The notes below the pieces were generated by a model that was not told the DNA's origin, made no database searches, and saw nothing but the letters and a program-made list of their open reading frames with translations. Shown here piece by piece: positions 22,847 through 31,611 of a stretch of 46,513 nucleotides of DNA. The stretch comes from a bacterium (lineage in GTDB: Bacteria; Myxococcota_A; UBA9160; UBA4427), in the NCBI GenBank assembly GCA_030432735.1, contig JAUIMK010000004.1:1-46513 (forward strand), read 5' to 3'. Numbering within the stretch: the first letter of the stretch is position 1; the number at the start of each line of letters is the position of its first letter. The position numbers and the translations under genes were made by a program.

Positions 22847-24613
22847 TCAGGAAGAGGCGCCGCCGCGAGCCGGAATCGGCACCGTCTCCGTATCCGTACC
22901 CGAGCGGAGGATCCGTCCCGGGCACGCGTCCGTCGCCTGGCCGTCGACGACGATCGCGTCGCCGTTCACGAAGACGCGGCGGATCCCCGTCGACTCGGCG
23001 AAGAGCCGCGCCGAGTCGCCGGGCAGATCCCGGCGCTCGTGAATCATGCCGCTCCCGATCTCCGTGGGATCGAAGAGCACGAGATCCGCGTGATAGCCCT
23101 CGGCGATCCGCCCGCGATCGCGCAGACCGAAGAGCCGCGCCGGACGATCGGTCAGCGCCTCGACCGCCTTCTCGACCGGCCAGAGCTTGCGACCACGAAG
23201 ACAGTCCGCCAGGAAATCGGTCGTGTAGGGCGCGCCGCACATGCGGTCGAGGTGGGCGCCCGCGTCGGATCCGCCGAGCAGCGTGTGCCCGTTCTCCCAG
23301 GCCCGTCGCCGGAGCTCCCAGCTCGCCGCGTCGTCGTCCGGCGGATCCGGCCAGAGCACCGTCCGCAGCTCGTCCTCGAGGACGATGTCGATCAGCGTGT
23401 CGAAGTCCTCGGCGCCCCGCTCGGCGGCGATCTCCTTGACGAGCCTGCCGGAAAGCCCAGCGTTCGCCTCCGAGCAGGTCTCGCCGATCCGGAAATTCGG
23501 GAAGTCCGCGACCCGGGCGAAGACACCGGCGTCGGGTGAACGCGAGCCCGCGAGGAGCCGCGCTCGGACGTCGGGCTTGCGCAGCGCCGCCATGCGCTCC
23601 GGGAGGGGAAGCGAGAGGACCTCGCGCCAACCCGGCAGCTGGTGAATCGGCGAGTAGGTGAGGAAGCTCATCGTGAGCCCGACCAGCGTCGGCATCGTGA
23701 GCGCCACGACTTCGGCGCCCTGCTCCGCCGCCTTCTCCTGCGCGCCGAGCTGATTCGCGAAGCGGTCGGGCTCCTTGGAGTCGATCGTGAAGACGTTCCA
23801 GTTGAGGGGCCGGCCGGCCCGCAGCGACATCCGCGTCATCAGTTCGACCTCCGCGTCGGCGAAGCCGTGCAGACAGCCGTCGGTGATGAACTCGAGGGTC
23901 GTGCCCTCGTGCTCGCCGGTGACGTCGCAGAGCGCGAGGAGCTCGTCTTCGCTGGCCGCGCGCGAGGGAACGGGATGCCCATCGCCGTCGCTGTGCGTGA
24001 AGGAACGCGAGGACGACAGACCGAGCGCGCCGCTCTCGATCGAGTCGCGCAGCAGCTTCGACATCGAATCGACTTCGTCGTCCGTCGCTTCGTTGCCCAC
24101 CGCGCGATCTCCCATCACCGTTCGCCGGAGCGCACAGTGGCCGACCAGGAAGCCCGCGTTGACCGCGGTCCTTCCGTCGAGGCGCTCGAGCCACTCGCCG
24201 AAGCTCTGCCAGCTCCAGTCGATGCCCTCCTCGAGGGCTTCGAGGGGCATGCCTTCGACGACCGACATCATCCGTCGGACGTAGTCCGCGTCGTTCGGCC
24301 CGAGCGGAGCGATCGAGAAGCCGCAGTTGCCGCCGATGATCGTCGTCACGCCGTGGAGATTCGAGGGCGATGCGGTCGGGTCCCAGGCGAGCTGTGCGTC
24401 GTAGTGGGTGTGTGGATCGACGAAGCCGGGCGTCAGCACGAGCCCGCTTCCGTCGATCGTCTCGAGCCCCGCGTCGTCTCCCGTGCCGGCGCCCGCGTCG
24501 CCCGAGGCGCGCACGAAGGCAATACGCCCGTCGCGCACGCCCACGTCGCCGACGAAGCCGGGGGCCCCGGTGCCATCGATGATCGTCGCATCCCGGATGA
24601 CGAAATCAGTCAT
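22847..24613 (-). CDS. N-acyl-D-amino-acid deacylase-like amidohydrolase
   Basis: A 588-aa amidohydrolase of the D-aminoacylase family. It starts with the small beta-sandwich DFVIRDATIIDGTG, then PGFVDPHTHYDAQLAWDP (HxH metal ligands), GNCGFSIAPLG with the metal-ligand Cys, VGHCALR, and the late HTLLGGSDAGAHLDRM with the catalytic Asp. It ends in a second sandwich strand (GYHADLVLFDP, VFVNGDAIVVDGQ). In this CoA-catabolic setting it may hydrolyse a cyclic amide or ring product rather than an acyl amino acid. It is the last gene of the 34.3-22.8 kb reverse block. Confidence 0.87.
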   Translation of the reverse strand: MTDFVIRDATIIDGTGAPGFVGDVGVRDGRIAFVRASGDAGAGTGDDAGLETIDGSGLVLTPGFVDPHTHYDAQLAWDPTASPSNLHGVTTIIGGNCGFSIAPLGPNDADYVRRMMSVVEGMPLEALEEGIDWSWQSFGEWLERLDGRTAVNAGFLVGHCALRRTVMGDRAVGNEATDDEVDSMSKLLRDSIESGALGLSSSRSFTHSDGDGHPVPSRAASEDELLALCDVTGEHEGTTLEFITDGCLHGFADAEVELMTRMSLRAGRPLNWNVFTIDSKEPDRFANQLGAQEKAAEQGAEVVALTMPTLVGLTMSFLTYSPIHQLPGWREVLSLPLPERMAALRKPDVRARLLAGSRSPDAGVFARVADFPNFRIGETCSEANAGLSGRLVKEIAAERGAEDFDTLIDIVLEDELRTVLWPDPPDDDAASWELRRRAWENGHTLLGGSDAGAHLDRMCGAPYTTDFLADCLRGRKLWPVEKAVEALTDRPARLFGLRDRGRIAEGYHADLVLFDPTEIGSGMIHERRDLPGDSARLFAESTGIRRVFVNGDAIVVDGQATDACPGRILRSGTDTETVPIPARGGASS

Positions 24614-24645
24614 ACGTCCCGCCCTTTCGCGTGAGAAGTGAGACG

Positions 24646-25836
24646 CTAGAGCCGCTTCAGGATCGCGCCCTGCGAGTTGAAGAAGAAGCCGCCGCAGCCG
24701 ATCAGCGCGGTCTTCGCATCGTGCACCTGTCGCTCGCCGGCCTCCCCGCGCAGCTGCGTCACCGCCTCTCGCAGGTGGCCCGTTCCGCGCGAGGCCCCCT
24801 CCGACAACGACCCCCCGTGCGGATTCATCGGCACACGTCCGTCGATCATCACGCACCCGAGCTCGTCGTCCCAGTTGTCGAGCATCCACTTCCCCGCCTG
24901 GCCGGGCTTGGCGAAGCCCAGGTTCTCGATCCAGCCGAGAGTGATGATGCTGAAGCCGTCGTAGGGAAAGAAGACGTCGATGTCGTCGATCCACACGTCG
25001 CTGCGCTCCTTGAGCGCGCGGGCGACCACGTGCTGACCATGGTGGGCGAGGGACGGCAGCTGGTCCTCGTCGTTCTTCCCGACCATCCCCGCAGTCGCGG
25101 CGTGCACGACGACCGGGTTCTTCGTGAGCGCCTTCGCCCTCTCCGTCGTCGTCAGGACGAACGCGTCGGCGCCGTCGACCGGGATGTCCATGTCGAGCAT
25201 GCACAGCGGGTCCCGGATCATGCGCGCCTCGAGATACGCCTCCATGGTGAGGGGCGTCTTCATGGCGGCCTTCGGATTCCGGGCCGCGTTCGCGCGCATG
25301 TTGAGCGCCACCCGCCCGAAGGTCTCGCGCGGGACGTCGTAGTCGTGGATGTAGCGCGCGGCCCAGGCGGTGTAGGCCGCCGACGGATCGATCGACTCGG
25401 GCATCGGCGGCGCCTTGAGCCCTCCGCTCATCATCCCGCCCAGGTAGCTGCGGAAGGGATCCTGCGCCGCCGACCGGGAATTCCAGGGTGCCCGGGTGAA
25501 GGCGTAGTAGACCAGCACCGTGTCGCACTGCCCCGAGAAGATCGCCGTCATCGCGTCGACCAGTGCGAAGACGGCGACCGGCATCGGACTCGAATGGTGG
25601 GTGATGTCGCTGAGCCCGAGGATCGCGGACATCTGGTTCGCGCGAGGCGCGCCGGGCTCGAGCGCGCCCACCACCCCGTCGATCTCGCTCTTGTCGATGC
25701 CCGCGTCGCGGATCGCCGCGATGCACGCTTCGGCGCCGAGCTTCGCGGGAGACACGCCGCCCGCGTCTCGACTGAACTCGGTCGAGCCGAGGCCGACGAT
25801 CGCGACCTCGTCCCGCATCGGATTTCGTCTGGCCAC
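24646..25836 (-). CDS. Thiolase-fold protein (lipid-transfer / Ltp2-like)
   Basis: A 396-aa thiolase superfamily protein (EVAIVGLGSTEFSRDAGG; GIDKSEIDGVVGA; C-terminal LIGCGGFFFNSQGAIL). The nucleophile Cys normally near residue 85 is missing (THHSSPMPVAVFALVD), while Y292 in PYDGFSI, H354 and C381 are kept. In steroid side-chain aldolases of the Ltp2 type the nucleophile is also lost and a Tyr in this region acts in retro-aldol cleavage, with a DUF35 partner. Here the DUF35 gene lies just upstream. GTG 25836 is chosen, 3 bases after the DUF35 stop; ATG 25818 is an alternative. An aldolase role is inference. Confidence 0.82.
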   Translation of the reverse strand: MARRNPMRDEVAIVGLGSTEFSRDAGGVSPAKLGAEACIAAIRDAGIDKSEIDGVVGALEPGAPRANQMSAILGLSDITHHSSPMPVAVFALVDAMTAIFSGQCDTVLVYYAFTRAPWNSRSAAQDPFRSYLGGMMSGGLKAPPMPESIDPSAAYTAWAARYIHDYDVPRETFGRVALNMRANAARNPKAAMKTPLTMEAYLEARMIRDPLCMLDMDIPVDGADAFVLTTTERAKALTKNPVVVHAATAGMVGKNDEDQLPSLAHHGQHVVARALKERSDVWIDDIDVFFPYDGFSIITLGWIENLGFAKPGQAGKWMLDNWDDELGCVMIDGRVPMNPHGGSLSEGASRGTGHLREAVTQLRGEAGERQVHDAKTALIGCGGFFFNSQGAILKRL

Positions 25837-25839
25837 GGA

Positions 25840-26286
25840 TCAGACCCCCCGCTTTCGGAAGACCGGGAAGGGGTGGCCGTAGCGCTCGACCCAGTCGAGC
25901 TCGACGGGCAGACCGATCACCACCTCCTCGACCGGCAGGTCGATGACGGTGCTGCTGAAGCGGACGCCGTCGGTTCCGTCGAGATCGACGGCGACCACCG
26001 GATGCGGACCCTTCGCGTAGTCGACGCCCGGTGCCGGCGACCCCTGACGCAGCAGCATCGCGAGATGGACCGTCCCCGTCCCTGCGACCGGAGTCGGTAC
26101 CAGGTTCTCCGACCAGCAATCCGGGCAGATCGGCTTCGGCGGGTGGTGGAACCGGCCGCAATCTCCGCAGCGGTTGATCAGGAGCTTCTCGTCGAGCCAG
26201 CCACGGAAGTGGTGCTTCGAGTCGTGGGTGATCTGGACCCACGGGAAGCGCTCGACCAGCTCGGCATCGGAAACGGTTTCGCTCAT
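25840..26286 (-). CDS. Zn-ribbon and OB-fold (DUF35) partner protein
   Basis: A 148-aa protein with a rubredoxin-like zinc ribbon (INRCGDCGRFHHPPKPICPDC, two CxxC pairs near residues 40-60) and an OB-fold DUF35 domain (GTGTVHLAMLLRQ, HPVVAVDLDG). Such proteins bind to thiolase-fold enzymes and hold their acyl-CoA substrate, as ChsH2 does for Ltp2. It ends 3 bp before the thiolase-fold gene, so the pair is almost certainly co-translated. Confidence 0.88.
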   Translation of the reverse strand: MSETVSDAELVERFPWVQITHDSKHHFRGWLDEKLLINRCGDCGRFHHPPKPICPDCWSENLVPTPVAGTGTVHLAMLLRQGSPAPGVDYAKGPHPVVAVDLDGTDGVRFSSTVIDLPVEEVVIGLPVELDWVERYGHPFPVFRKRGV

Positions 26287-26315
26287 CTTGCCTCTTGCAG
26301 GGATGCGTCTGACGA

Positions 26316-26347
26316 GACCGGCCCGCGATCGCCATCGCGGGCCGGTC
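26316..26347 (-). terminator. Perfect 14-bp stem-loop between amidohydrolase and DUF35 genes
   Basis: GACCGGCCCGCGAT (26316-26329) pairs with ATCGCGGGCCGGTC (26334-26347) around a 4-base loop. It is the longest perfect stem noticed in the window. It sits 29 bp after the amidohydrolase stop and 30 bp before the DUF35 ATG, all read leftward. No T-run follows, so it may be a weak terminator, a processing site, or a barrier that gives the two parts of the operon different mRNA levels. Confidence 0.45.
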
Positions 26348-26376
26348 GGAGAAGGGATCCTTCGCGTCGCGGGACG

Positions 26377-27543
26377 CTAGGCCTCGGGGGTCGGCGTGAT
26401 GTCCGCCTCGAGATCGAGATCGAAATACTTCGCAGGATTCTCGAGGAGCATCAGGTTCCGGTACGAGTCGTCGACGCCTTCGAACGCGTCGTCGAGGAAC
26501 TTGCGCGAGTTCGGATAGGAGCCGACCGAGTGCGGGAAGTCCGAGCCGAACATCAGCCGATCGAAGGGCAGATGGTCGCGCATCTCCACGCACTTCGGGT
26601 CCCGGATGATGCCGAACCAGAAATGGTCGAGGATGTACTCGGAGGGCTTGCGTTCGAGCTTCCGATCGAAGGTGCCCCTGAAGATCTCGTAGTTGTCGTC
26701 GATCACGAAGAGGCCCCAGGGCAGCCAGCTCGCGTTGACCTCCGCGAAGTAGAACTGGAGATCCGGGAAGCGGTCGAGGGCGCCCGAGCAGATCAGCTGG
26801 CTCATGTTGTACATCGGCGGCTGTCCGCTCACGCGCTGGACGAGCGTGCCCGCGAAGGGGTCCGGCCCGATCCCGACGCCGACGCTGCTCATGTCCGGCG
26901 ACATCTGCCCGAAGCCGAAATGCGGCGACAGCTTCATACCGATCTCGAGGCTGCGCTTCCAGAACGCATCGTCCTCGGGCTTCGCGAACCCCGAGCCGTT
27001 CGGGAACATGTGGAGCGAGACCGAGCTGATCCCGTTGTCCTTCAGGAACTCGATCTCCGCGATCGCGTCGTCGACGCCCGTGGTCGGCACGACGCCGTTC
27101 CCGATCAGGCGATCCGGTGCGACCGCGCAGTAGTCCTTCGCGAGGAAGGTGTTGTAGGCGCGGATCAGCGCGCGATACACGTCCTTGTCCGAGATGTTCT
27201 CGATCGCACGCGACGCGAAGATCGGCGGGAAGAGCACCTCGGCGTCGATGCCGTCGATGTCCTGCTCGCGCAGGCGCTGCGCGGCGTCGCCGGCCCCCTC
27301 CGCCGCAGAGCCGTCCTCGGCGAAGTAGCTGCCGCCTTCGGTCACGACGGGGCCCCGCCCGGTGATGTTCTGACCGTTCGGGATCAGCGGCTGCCCTTCG
27401 ATCAGCCAGGCCTCGCCGCCGGTCGCCAGCTTCACGAGCCGGGGAGCCCGGTCCTGGTGGATCTCCGGCATGTACTTGACCCAGGATTCCGGCGGCGTCT
27501 CGACGTGTCCGTCGCCCGAGATGATCTGGTACTTGCGGCCCAT
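26377..27543 (-). CDS. Amidohydrolase-2 family hydrolase
   Basis: A 388-aa amidohydrolase. The N-terminal ISGDGHVETPPESWVKYM carries a DxH motif. LREQDIDGIDAEVLFPP, NTFLAKDYCAVAPDRLIG, LHMFPNGSGFA, FYFAEVNASWLPWGLFVID and MFGSDFPHSVGSYPNS (late Asp) follow, then NPAKYFDLD. This subgroup is frequent in degradation clusters of soil and marine bacteria. ATG 27543 is chosen for its GGAGGG 7 bases upstream over an earlier frame-open start at 27597. It lies between the CoA-transferase and the hairpin before the DUF35 gene. Confidence 0.87.
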   Translation of the reverse strand: MGRKYQIISGDGHVETPPESWVKYMPEIHQDRAPRLVKLATGGEAWLIEGQPLIPNGQNITGRGPVVTEGGSYFAEDGSAAEGAGDAAQRLREQDIDGIDAEVLFPPIFASRAIENISDKDVYRALIRAYNTFLAKDYCAVAPDRLIGNGVVPTTGVDDAIAEIEFLKDNGISSVSLHMFPNGSGFAKPEDDAFWKRSLEIGMKLSPHFGFGQMSPDMSSVGVGIGPDPFAGTLVQRVSGQPPMYNMSQLICSGALDRFPDLQFYFAEVNASWLPWGLFVIDDNYEIFRGTFDRKLERKPSEYILDHFWFGIIRDPKCVEMRDHLPFDRLMFGSDFPHSVGSYPNSRKFLDDAFEGVDDSYRNLMLLENPAKYFDLDLEADITPTPEA

Positions 27544-27628
27544 GGCGTTGCCCTCCGGTCGATGGTGTCCCTCTACGTTACACACTGGACGGATCACCGC
27601 TGCCCCGGATTTCGGCCCCGAGAACGCC

Positions 27629-30049
27629 TCAGAGGAAGCTCGGACGCGTGCCGATCACCTTCTTCTCTTCGAGGGCGCGGAGCTGCTCCTCCGACTGGCC
27701 GAGTCGTTCGCGAAGGATCTCCTCGTTGTGCTCCCCGAGGAGCGGAGGAAGCGTCCGCTTCGCCGGCTCGCCGTCGAAACGGATCGAGGAGCGCGGGTAG
27801 CCGATGCGCCCCGCGAGGGGGTGTTCGAGAAACTCGAGGAAGCCCCGCGCGTCGAGGTGTTCGTGGCCGGGGACGTTCTCGCGCTGATTCAGGAGCCACC
27901 CGACGGGTACGCCCGCGGCGGCCAGCGTGTCGCGGATCTCGTGCGCGTGCCGCCCGCGACACCACGCGGCGAGCTCGCGGTCGATCTCGGCTGCGTCTTC
28001 GCGCCGCCCTGCCTCGGTCGCGTAGCGGGGCGCCTTCGCCCACTCGGGTTCACCGAGCACGCGGACGAGCGCCGCCCATTGCTCTTCGCTCGCGCACGCG
28101 ATCGCGACCCAGCCCGCGTCGTCCGGATTCCGTTCGTCGCGACACACGTAGACCCCCTGCGGCGAGGCGACCGGTCCCCGGTTCCCCGCACGTTCGAGGA
28201 GCACTCCGTAGGCCGTCTTCTCGACGACCTGCTCGCCCGCCAGCAGCAGCCCCACCTCGAGCAGCGAGACCTCGATCATCTGTCCGCCCGCGCCCTGTGC
28301 CTTGCGTTCGAGCGCACCGAGCAGCGCGAGCACCGCAGTCATGCCGCCAACGGGATCACAGATCCCCCGCGGCACCGTCGGCTCGCGATCGGGAAAGCCC
28401 GTGACCCAGGCGAGCCCCGACGCCTGCTCGATCGTCATCGCGAAGCCCACCCGGTCCCGCCACGGTCCGTCGAGCCCGAAGGCCGGCATCCGGATCAGGA
28501 TCGCGTCCGGGTTGAGCGCCTTCACGCCGGGTCCGTCGAACCCGAAACGCTCCATCACCCGCGGCGAGAAGTTCTCGATCACCACGTCCGCCTGACGAAC
28601 GAGCTCCCGCGCGAGCGCGAGCCCCTCTTCGTCGTCGAGATTGAGCGTGACGGCCTTCTTCCCCGAGTTCGCGCCGTGGAAGACCGGCGCCCACTCCCAG
28701 ACGATCCCGTCCTCCGGGATGAAGCCGGACGCGAAGCGCATTCCGTCGGGCCGCTGGATCGATTCGACCTTGATGACTTCGGCACCGAGCTCGGCGAGGG
28801 TCGTCGCCGCGAAGGGCCCCGCCCAGAACGCGGTGAAGTCGACCACCTTGAGCCCGGCGAGGGGACCGTCGCCGGCCGGTGCGGGGAGCGGCGCAGCGGC
28901 GCGATCACGAAGGCCCGCGCGGATCTCGTCGCCGTGCTCACCGAGCTTCGGCGCCCTCGAGAGCGGCGCGAGGTCCCCGTCCTCGAACCGGAAAGGCACG
29001 CCCGGCGCGCGGAAGCCCTCCGGATGGTCCCGGAAGAAGCCGCGCGCGATCATGTGGTCCGTCTCGAGCACCGTCTCGCCGTTGCCGATCGGCGCGACCG
29101 GAATCCGCAGCTGGATGCAGAGGTCGACGATCTCGTCGATCGTGTGGGCTCGCGTCCATTCCTGGATCTTCTCGAGCAGCTCCTCGCGTCGCTGGTAGCG
29201 CACCTGTCCCAGGCAGAGCGAATCGTCCGTCACCCATTCGGGCTGCTCGACCATCACGCAGAGGTCGTGCCATTGCTGCGACGTCTGCGTCGAGAATCCG
29301 ATCATCCCGTCGCTCGCCGGCTCGATCGAGGGGACCTCGACCATGACCGGGAACTGCTCGCCCGGCCGCATCTGCCCCTGGATGAACTGGTAGGGCTGGA
29401 AGCAGAGGATCATCGTCTCGAGCATCGACACGTCCGCGTGTAGCCCGCGCCCCGTCTGCCGCGCCGAGCGCCAGGCGATCGCCGCCGCGACGGAAGCGAA
29501 GTTGCCCGCGCAGTATTCGCCGAGTCGACCGCCCGCGACCACCGGCCCGAGGTCTTCATAGCCCCGGCCGGAGAACGAGCCGGTCTCCGCCTGGAGCGTG
29601 AAGTCCGTCGCTACGTGGTTCGCCCAGGGCCCGTCCTGCCCGAAGGGCGTGATCGAGACGAGGCTCGCCGCGGGATTCGCGCCGCGGATCGCTTCGAATC
29701 CGATTCCGCGGGCGTCCAGCCATCCCGGCGCGAAGCTCTCGAGGACGACGTCGACGTCCCCGACGAGACGCAGGAACGTCGCGCGATCCACCTCGCTCTC
29801 CGCGAGATCCAGCACGAGGCTCTTCTTCGTCGCGTTCAACCACTGGAAGAGCGCACCGTCCTCGCCTTCGGCGAGGGGCGCCGAGCGTCCCAGCGCGGCC
29901 GACGTCTTCATCCGCCGCAGCGGATCGCCTTCGGGCGGCTCGACCTTGATGATCAGGGCGCCCATGTCCGCGAGCAGCCGCGTCGCGAAGGGGCCGGCGA
30001 TCTCCGTGGAGAGGTCGAGGACGCGAAGACCGTCGAAGGGGGTCGGCAT
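27629..30049 (-). CDS. Double (fused) CaiB/BaiF family III CoA-transferase
   Basis: An 806-aa protein made of two full CoA-transferase domains in one chain. Domain 1 covers about 1-395 (LRVLDLSTEIAGPFATRLLA, GALIIKVEPPEGDPLR, TFGQDGPW-like SITPFGQDGPW, GRGLHADVSMLETM). Domain 2 covers about 405-800 (LKVVDFTAFWAGPFAATTLA, GAEVIKVESIQRPDG, AFGLDGPWRDRVG, QMIEVSLLEVGLL). Most members are about 400 aa and act as intertwined dimers, so the fusion may be a built-in heterodimer. It would load CoA onto a carboxylic acid at the start of the catabolic route. ATG 30049 is the natural start. Confidence 0.9.
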   Translation of the reverse strand: MPTPFDGLRVLDLSTEIAGPFATRLLADMGALIIKVEPPEGDPLRRMKTSAALGRSAPLAEGEDGALFQWLNATKKSLVLDLAESEVDRATFLRLVGDVDVVLESFAPGWLDARGIGFEAIRGANPAASLVSITPFGQDGPWANHVATDFTLQAETGSFSGRGYEDLGPVVAGGRLGEYCAGNFASVAAAIAWRSARQTGRGLHADVSMLETMILCFQPYQFIQGQMRPGEQFPVMVEVPSIEPASDGMIGFSTQTSQQWHDLCVMVEQPEWVTDDSLCLGQVRYQRREELLEKIQEWTRAHTIDEIVDLCIQLRIPVAPIGNGETVLETDHMIARGFFRDHPEGFRAPGVPFRFEDGDLAPLSRAPKLGEHGDEIRAGLRDRAAAPLPAPAGDGPLAGLKVVDFTAFWAGPFAATTLAELGAEVIKVESIQRPDGMRFASGFIPEDGIVWEWAPVFHGANSGKKAVTLNLDDEEGLALARELVRQADVVIENFSPRVMERFGFDGPGVKALNPDAILIRMPAFGLDGPWRDRVGFAMTIEQASGLAWVTGFPDREPTVPRGICDPVGGMTAVLALLGALERKAQGAGGQMIEVSLLEVGLLLAGEQVVEKTAYGVLLERAGNRGPVASPQGVYVCRDERNPDDAGWVAIACASEEQWAALVRVLGEPEWAKAPRYATEAGRREDAAEIDRELAAWCRGRHAHEIRDTLAAAGVPVGWLLNQRENVPGHEHLDARGFLEFLEHPLAGRIGYPRSSIRFDGEPAKRTLPPLLGEHNEEILRERLGQSEEQLRALEEKKVIGTRPSFL

Positions 30050-30118
30050 GGAGGCATTCCTCTCGTGGCGCGAGGGCAGAAGGACCGGGAAGGATAGACG
30101 CCTCGGAGCGCCGCGCAG

Positions 30119-31495
30119 CTAGCTCGCGTCCCGGGCGTTCTTCGCGGCACGTTCCGCCAGGCGGACCTTCATCTCGCGATGCGCCGCCTCGTCGAGGGAG
30201 AACCGGGCGAAGGCGACCGCCCCGACCACGAAGGCGGCCGCGGGAACGGCCCCCATCACGATCCGGATCGAGTCCTTCACGACGTCACTCTGGACTTCGG
30301 CCTGCGCGTCGTAGCCGGCGAACTCGAGCACGAAGAGGCCGAAGCTGATGGCGACGGCGGTGCCGAGCTTGCGCAGGAAATTCCAGACGGCGACGTACGC
30401 GCCTTCCTTCCGATCCCCGGTCATCAGCTCGTCGTAGTCCACGACGTCCGCCTGGACCGACGGGCCGATCACCAGCGAGATGCTCGTTCCGATCCCGATC
30501 GCGAGCACCTGGAAACGGACCGCCGTGATGTCGCCCTGTCCCACGAAGAGCAGTCCCAGAAAGCCCGCGACGCTGACGGCCATCCCGAAGAGCCACATCG
30601 GCTTCTTGCCGACCCGTCGGGAGAGCCAGATCCAGCCCGGGACGCAGAGGAACTGGGGAAGCATCCAGAACGCCATCATCTCTTCGAGCAGCTCGGGAGC
30701 CTGCACGACGTCGTCGGCCATGAACGCACCAAGCGAGGCGACCATCCCCATCCCGAAGGAGTCGATCCCGAGCACGAGCAGGAGCAGACGCGCGTGCGGA
30801 TTCCGGAGCACGTCGCCGAAGGCGGACCAAAGGCGGACGCTGCCCCGCCCCTGGTGGTGGACGGGCTCCGGAACGCGCCACGCCGTCACACAGAGCATCA
30901 ACGCCAGGGCCGCGCCGGTCACGATCGCCACGGGGACCTCGGCGTTCGGGTAGTCCGCGTCGTTCCGGAGAAGGCTGATCGAGACGAGCGCCGCGCCGAA
31001 GCCGACCGCCACGAGGGACTGTCGCCACCCGAAGAGGCGCGTGCGTTCGTGATAGTCGCTCGTGAGTTCGAGGCCGAGCGCGGTGTACGGCACGTAGAAG
31101 GCGGTCGAGGCCGTCTCCCAGAGGATCATCGCCGCGGTGATCCAGGCGATGACGAAGATCGGCTCGAGCGAGGTCGGCGGGCTCCACAGCATCACGTACG
31201 TGACCGCGACCGGAATCGCCGCCCCGACCAGCCAGATCCGCCGTCGCCCGAATCGCGATCGCGTCCGGTCCGAGAGGTAGCCCGCCATCGGGTCGGAGAT
31301 CGCGTCCCAGAAACGCGCCGCAAAGAGGATCGTGCCGATCGTGGCCGGGGCGAGGAGCAGCTCGTCGGTCGAGAACTTCGCGTACCACATGCCCATCGGC
31401 ATCGACATCGCGAGGTACCCCACGAAGGGCAGCGAGTAGATCAGGATGAGCGAGAGCGGCAGGCGATCGGGGGATTCGGTCACGATGCGCATCAT
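30119..31495 (-). CDS. GPH-type sugar/cation symporter (MFS)
   Basis: A 458-aa, about 12-helix transporter of the glycoside-pentoside-hexuronide family. The signature loop DAISDPMAGYLSDRTRSRFGRRR after helix 2, and PYTALGLELTSDYHERTRLFGWR between helices 4 and 5, are diagnostic. Members move sugars or other solutes with Na+ or H+ at the inner membrane; in this setting it may import the pathway substrate. ATG 31495 (MMRIVTESPDRLPL) is chosen because the longer frame starts with an arginine/proline-rich stretch. No clear ribosome site is seen. Confidence 0.87.
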   Translation of the reverse strand: MMRIVTESPDRLPLSLILIYSLPFVGYLAMSMPMGMWYAKFSTDELLLAPATIGTILFAARFWDAISDPMAGYLSDRTRSRFGRRRIWLVGAAIPVAVTYVMLWSPPTSLEPIFVIAWITAAMILWETASTAFYVPYTALGLELTSDYHERTRLFGWRQSLVAVGFGAALVSISLLRNDADYPNAEVPVAIVTGAALALMLCVTAWRVPEPVHHQGRGSVRLWSAFGDVLRNPHARLLLLVLGIDSFGMGMVASLGAFMADDVVQAPELLEEMMAFWMLPQFLCVPGWIWLSRRVGKKPMWLFGMAVSVAGFLGLLFVGQGDITAVRFQVLAIGIGTSISLVIGPSVQADVVDYDELMTGDRKEGAYVAVWNFLRKLGTAVAISFGLFVLEFAGYDAQAEVQSDVVKDSIRIVMGAVPAAAFVVGAVAFARFSLDEAAHREMKVRLAERAAKNARDAS

Positions 31496-31611
31496 CGCAC
31501 ACGGACTCTGCCCACGAACCCGAGCCGGCGGCGGAAGTCGGGAAGGCGCGCCGGCATGACGGAAGGCGCCCACGCGAAGCGATCCGGGCCGGACCGAGCC
31601 GGCTCTCTGTG

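Noticed and set aside
22847-26593. Single 1248-codon minus-strand frame as one large fusion protein
   Set aside because: Only the part from 24613 downward is a real protein (D-aminoacylase-like); the upstream part is the wrong frame of the thiolase and DUF35 genes.
24631-28404. 1257-codon open frame on the plus strand
   Set aside because: Antisense to the thiolase, DUF35, amidohydrolase and CoA-transferase genes; no motif, charged repetitive composition.
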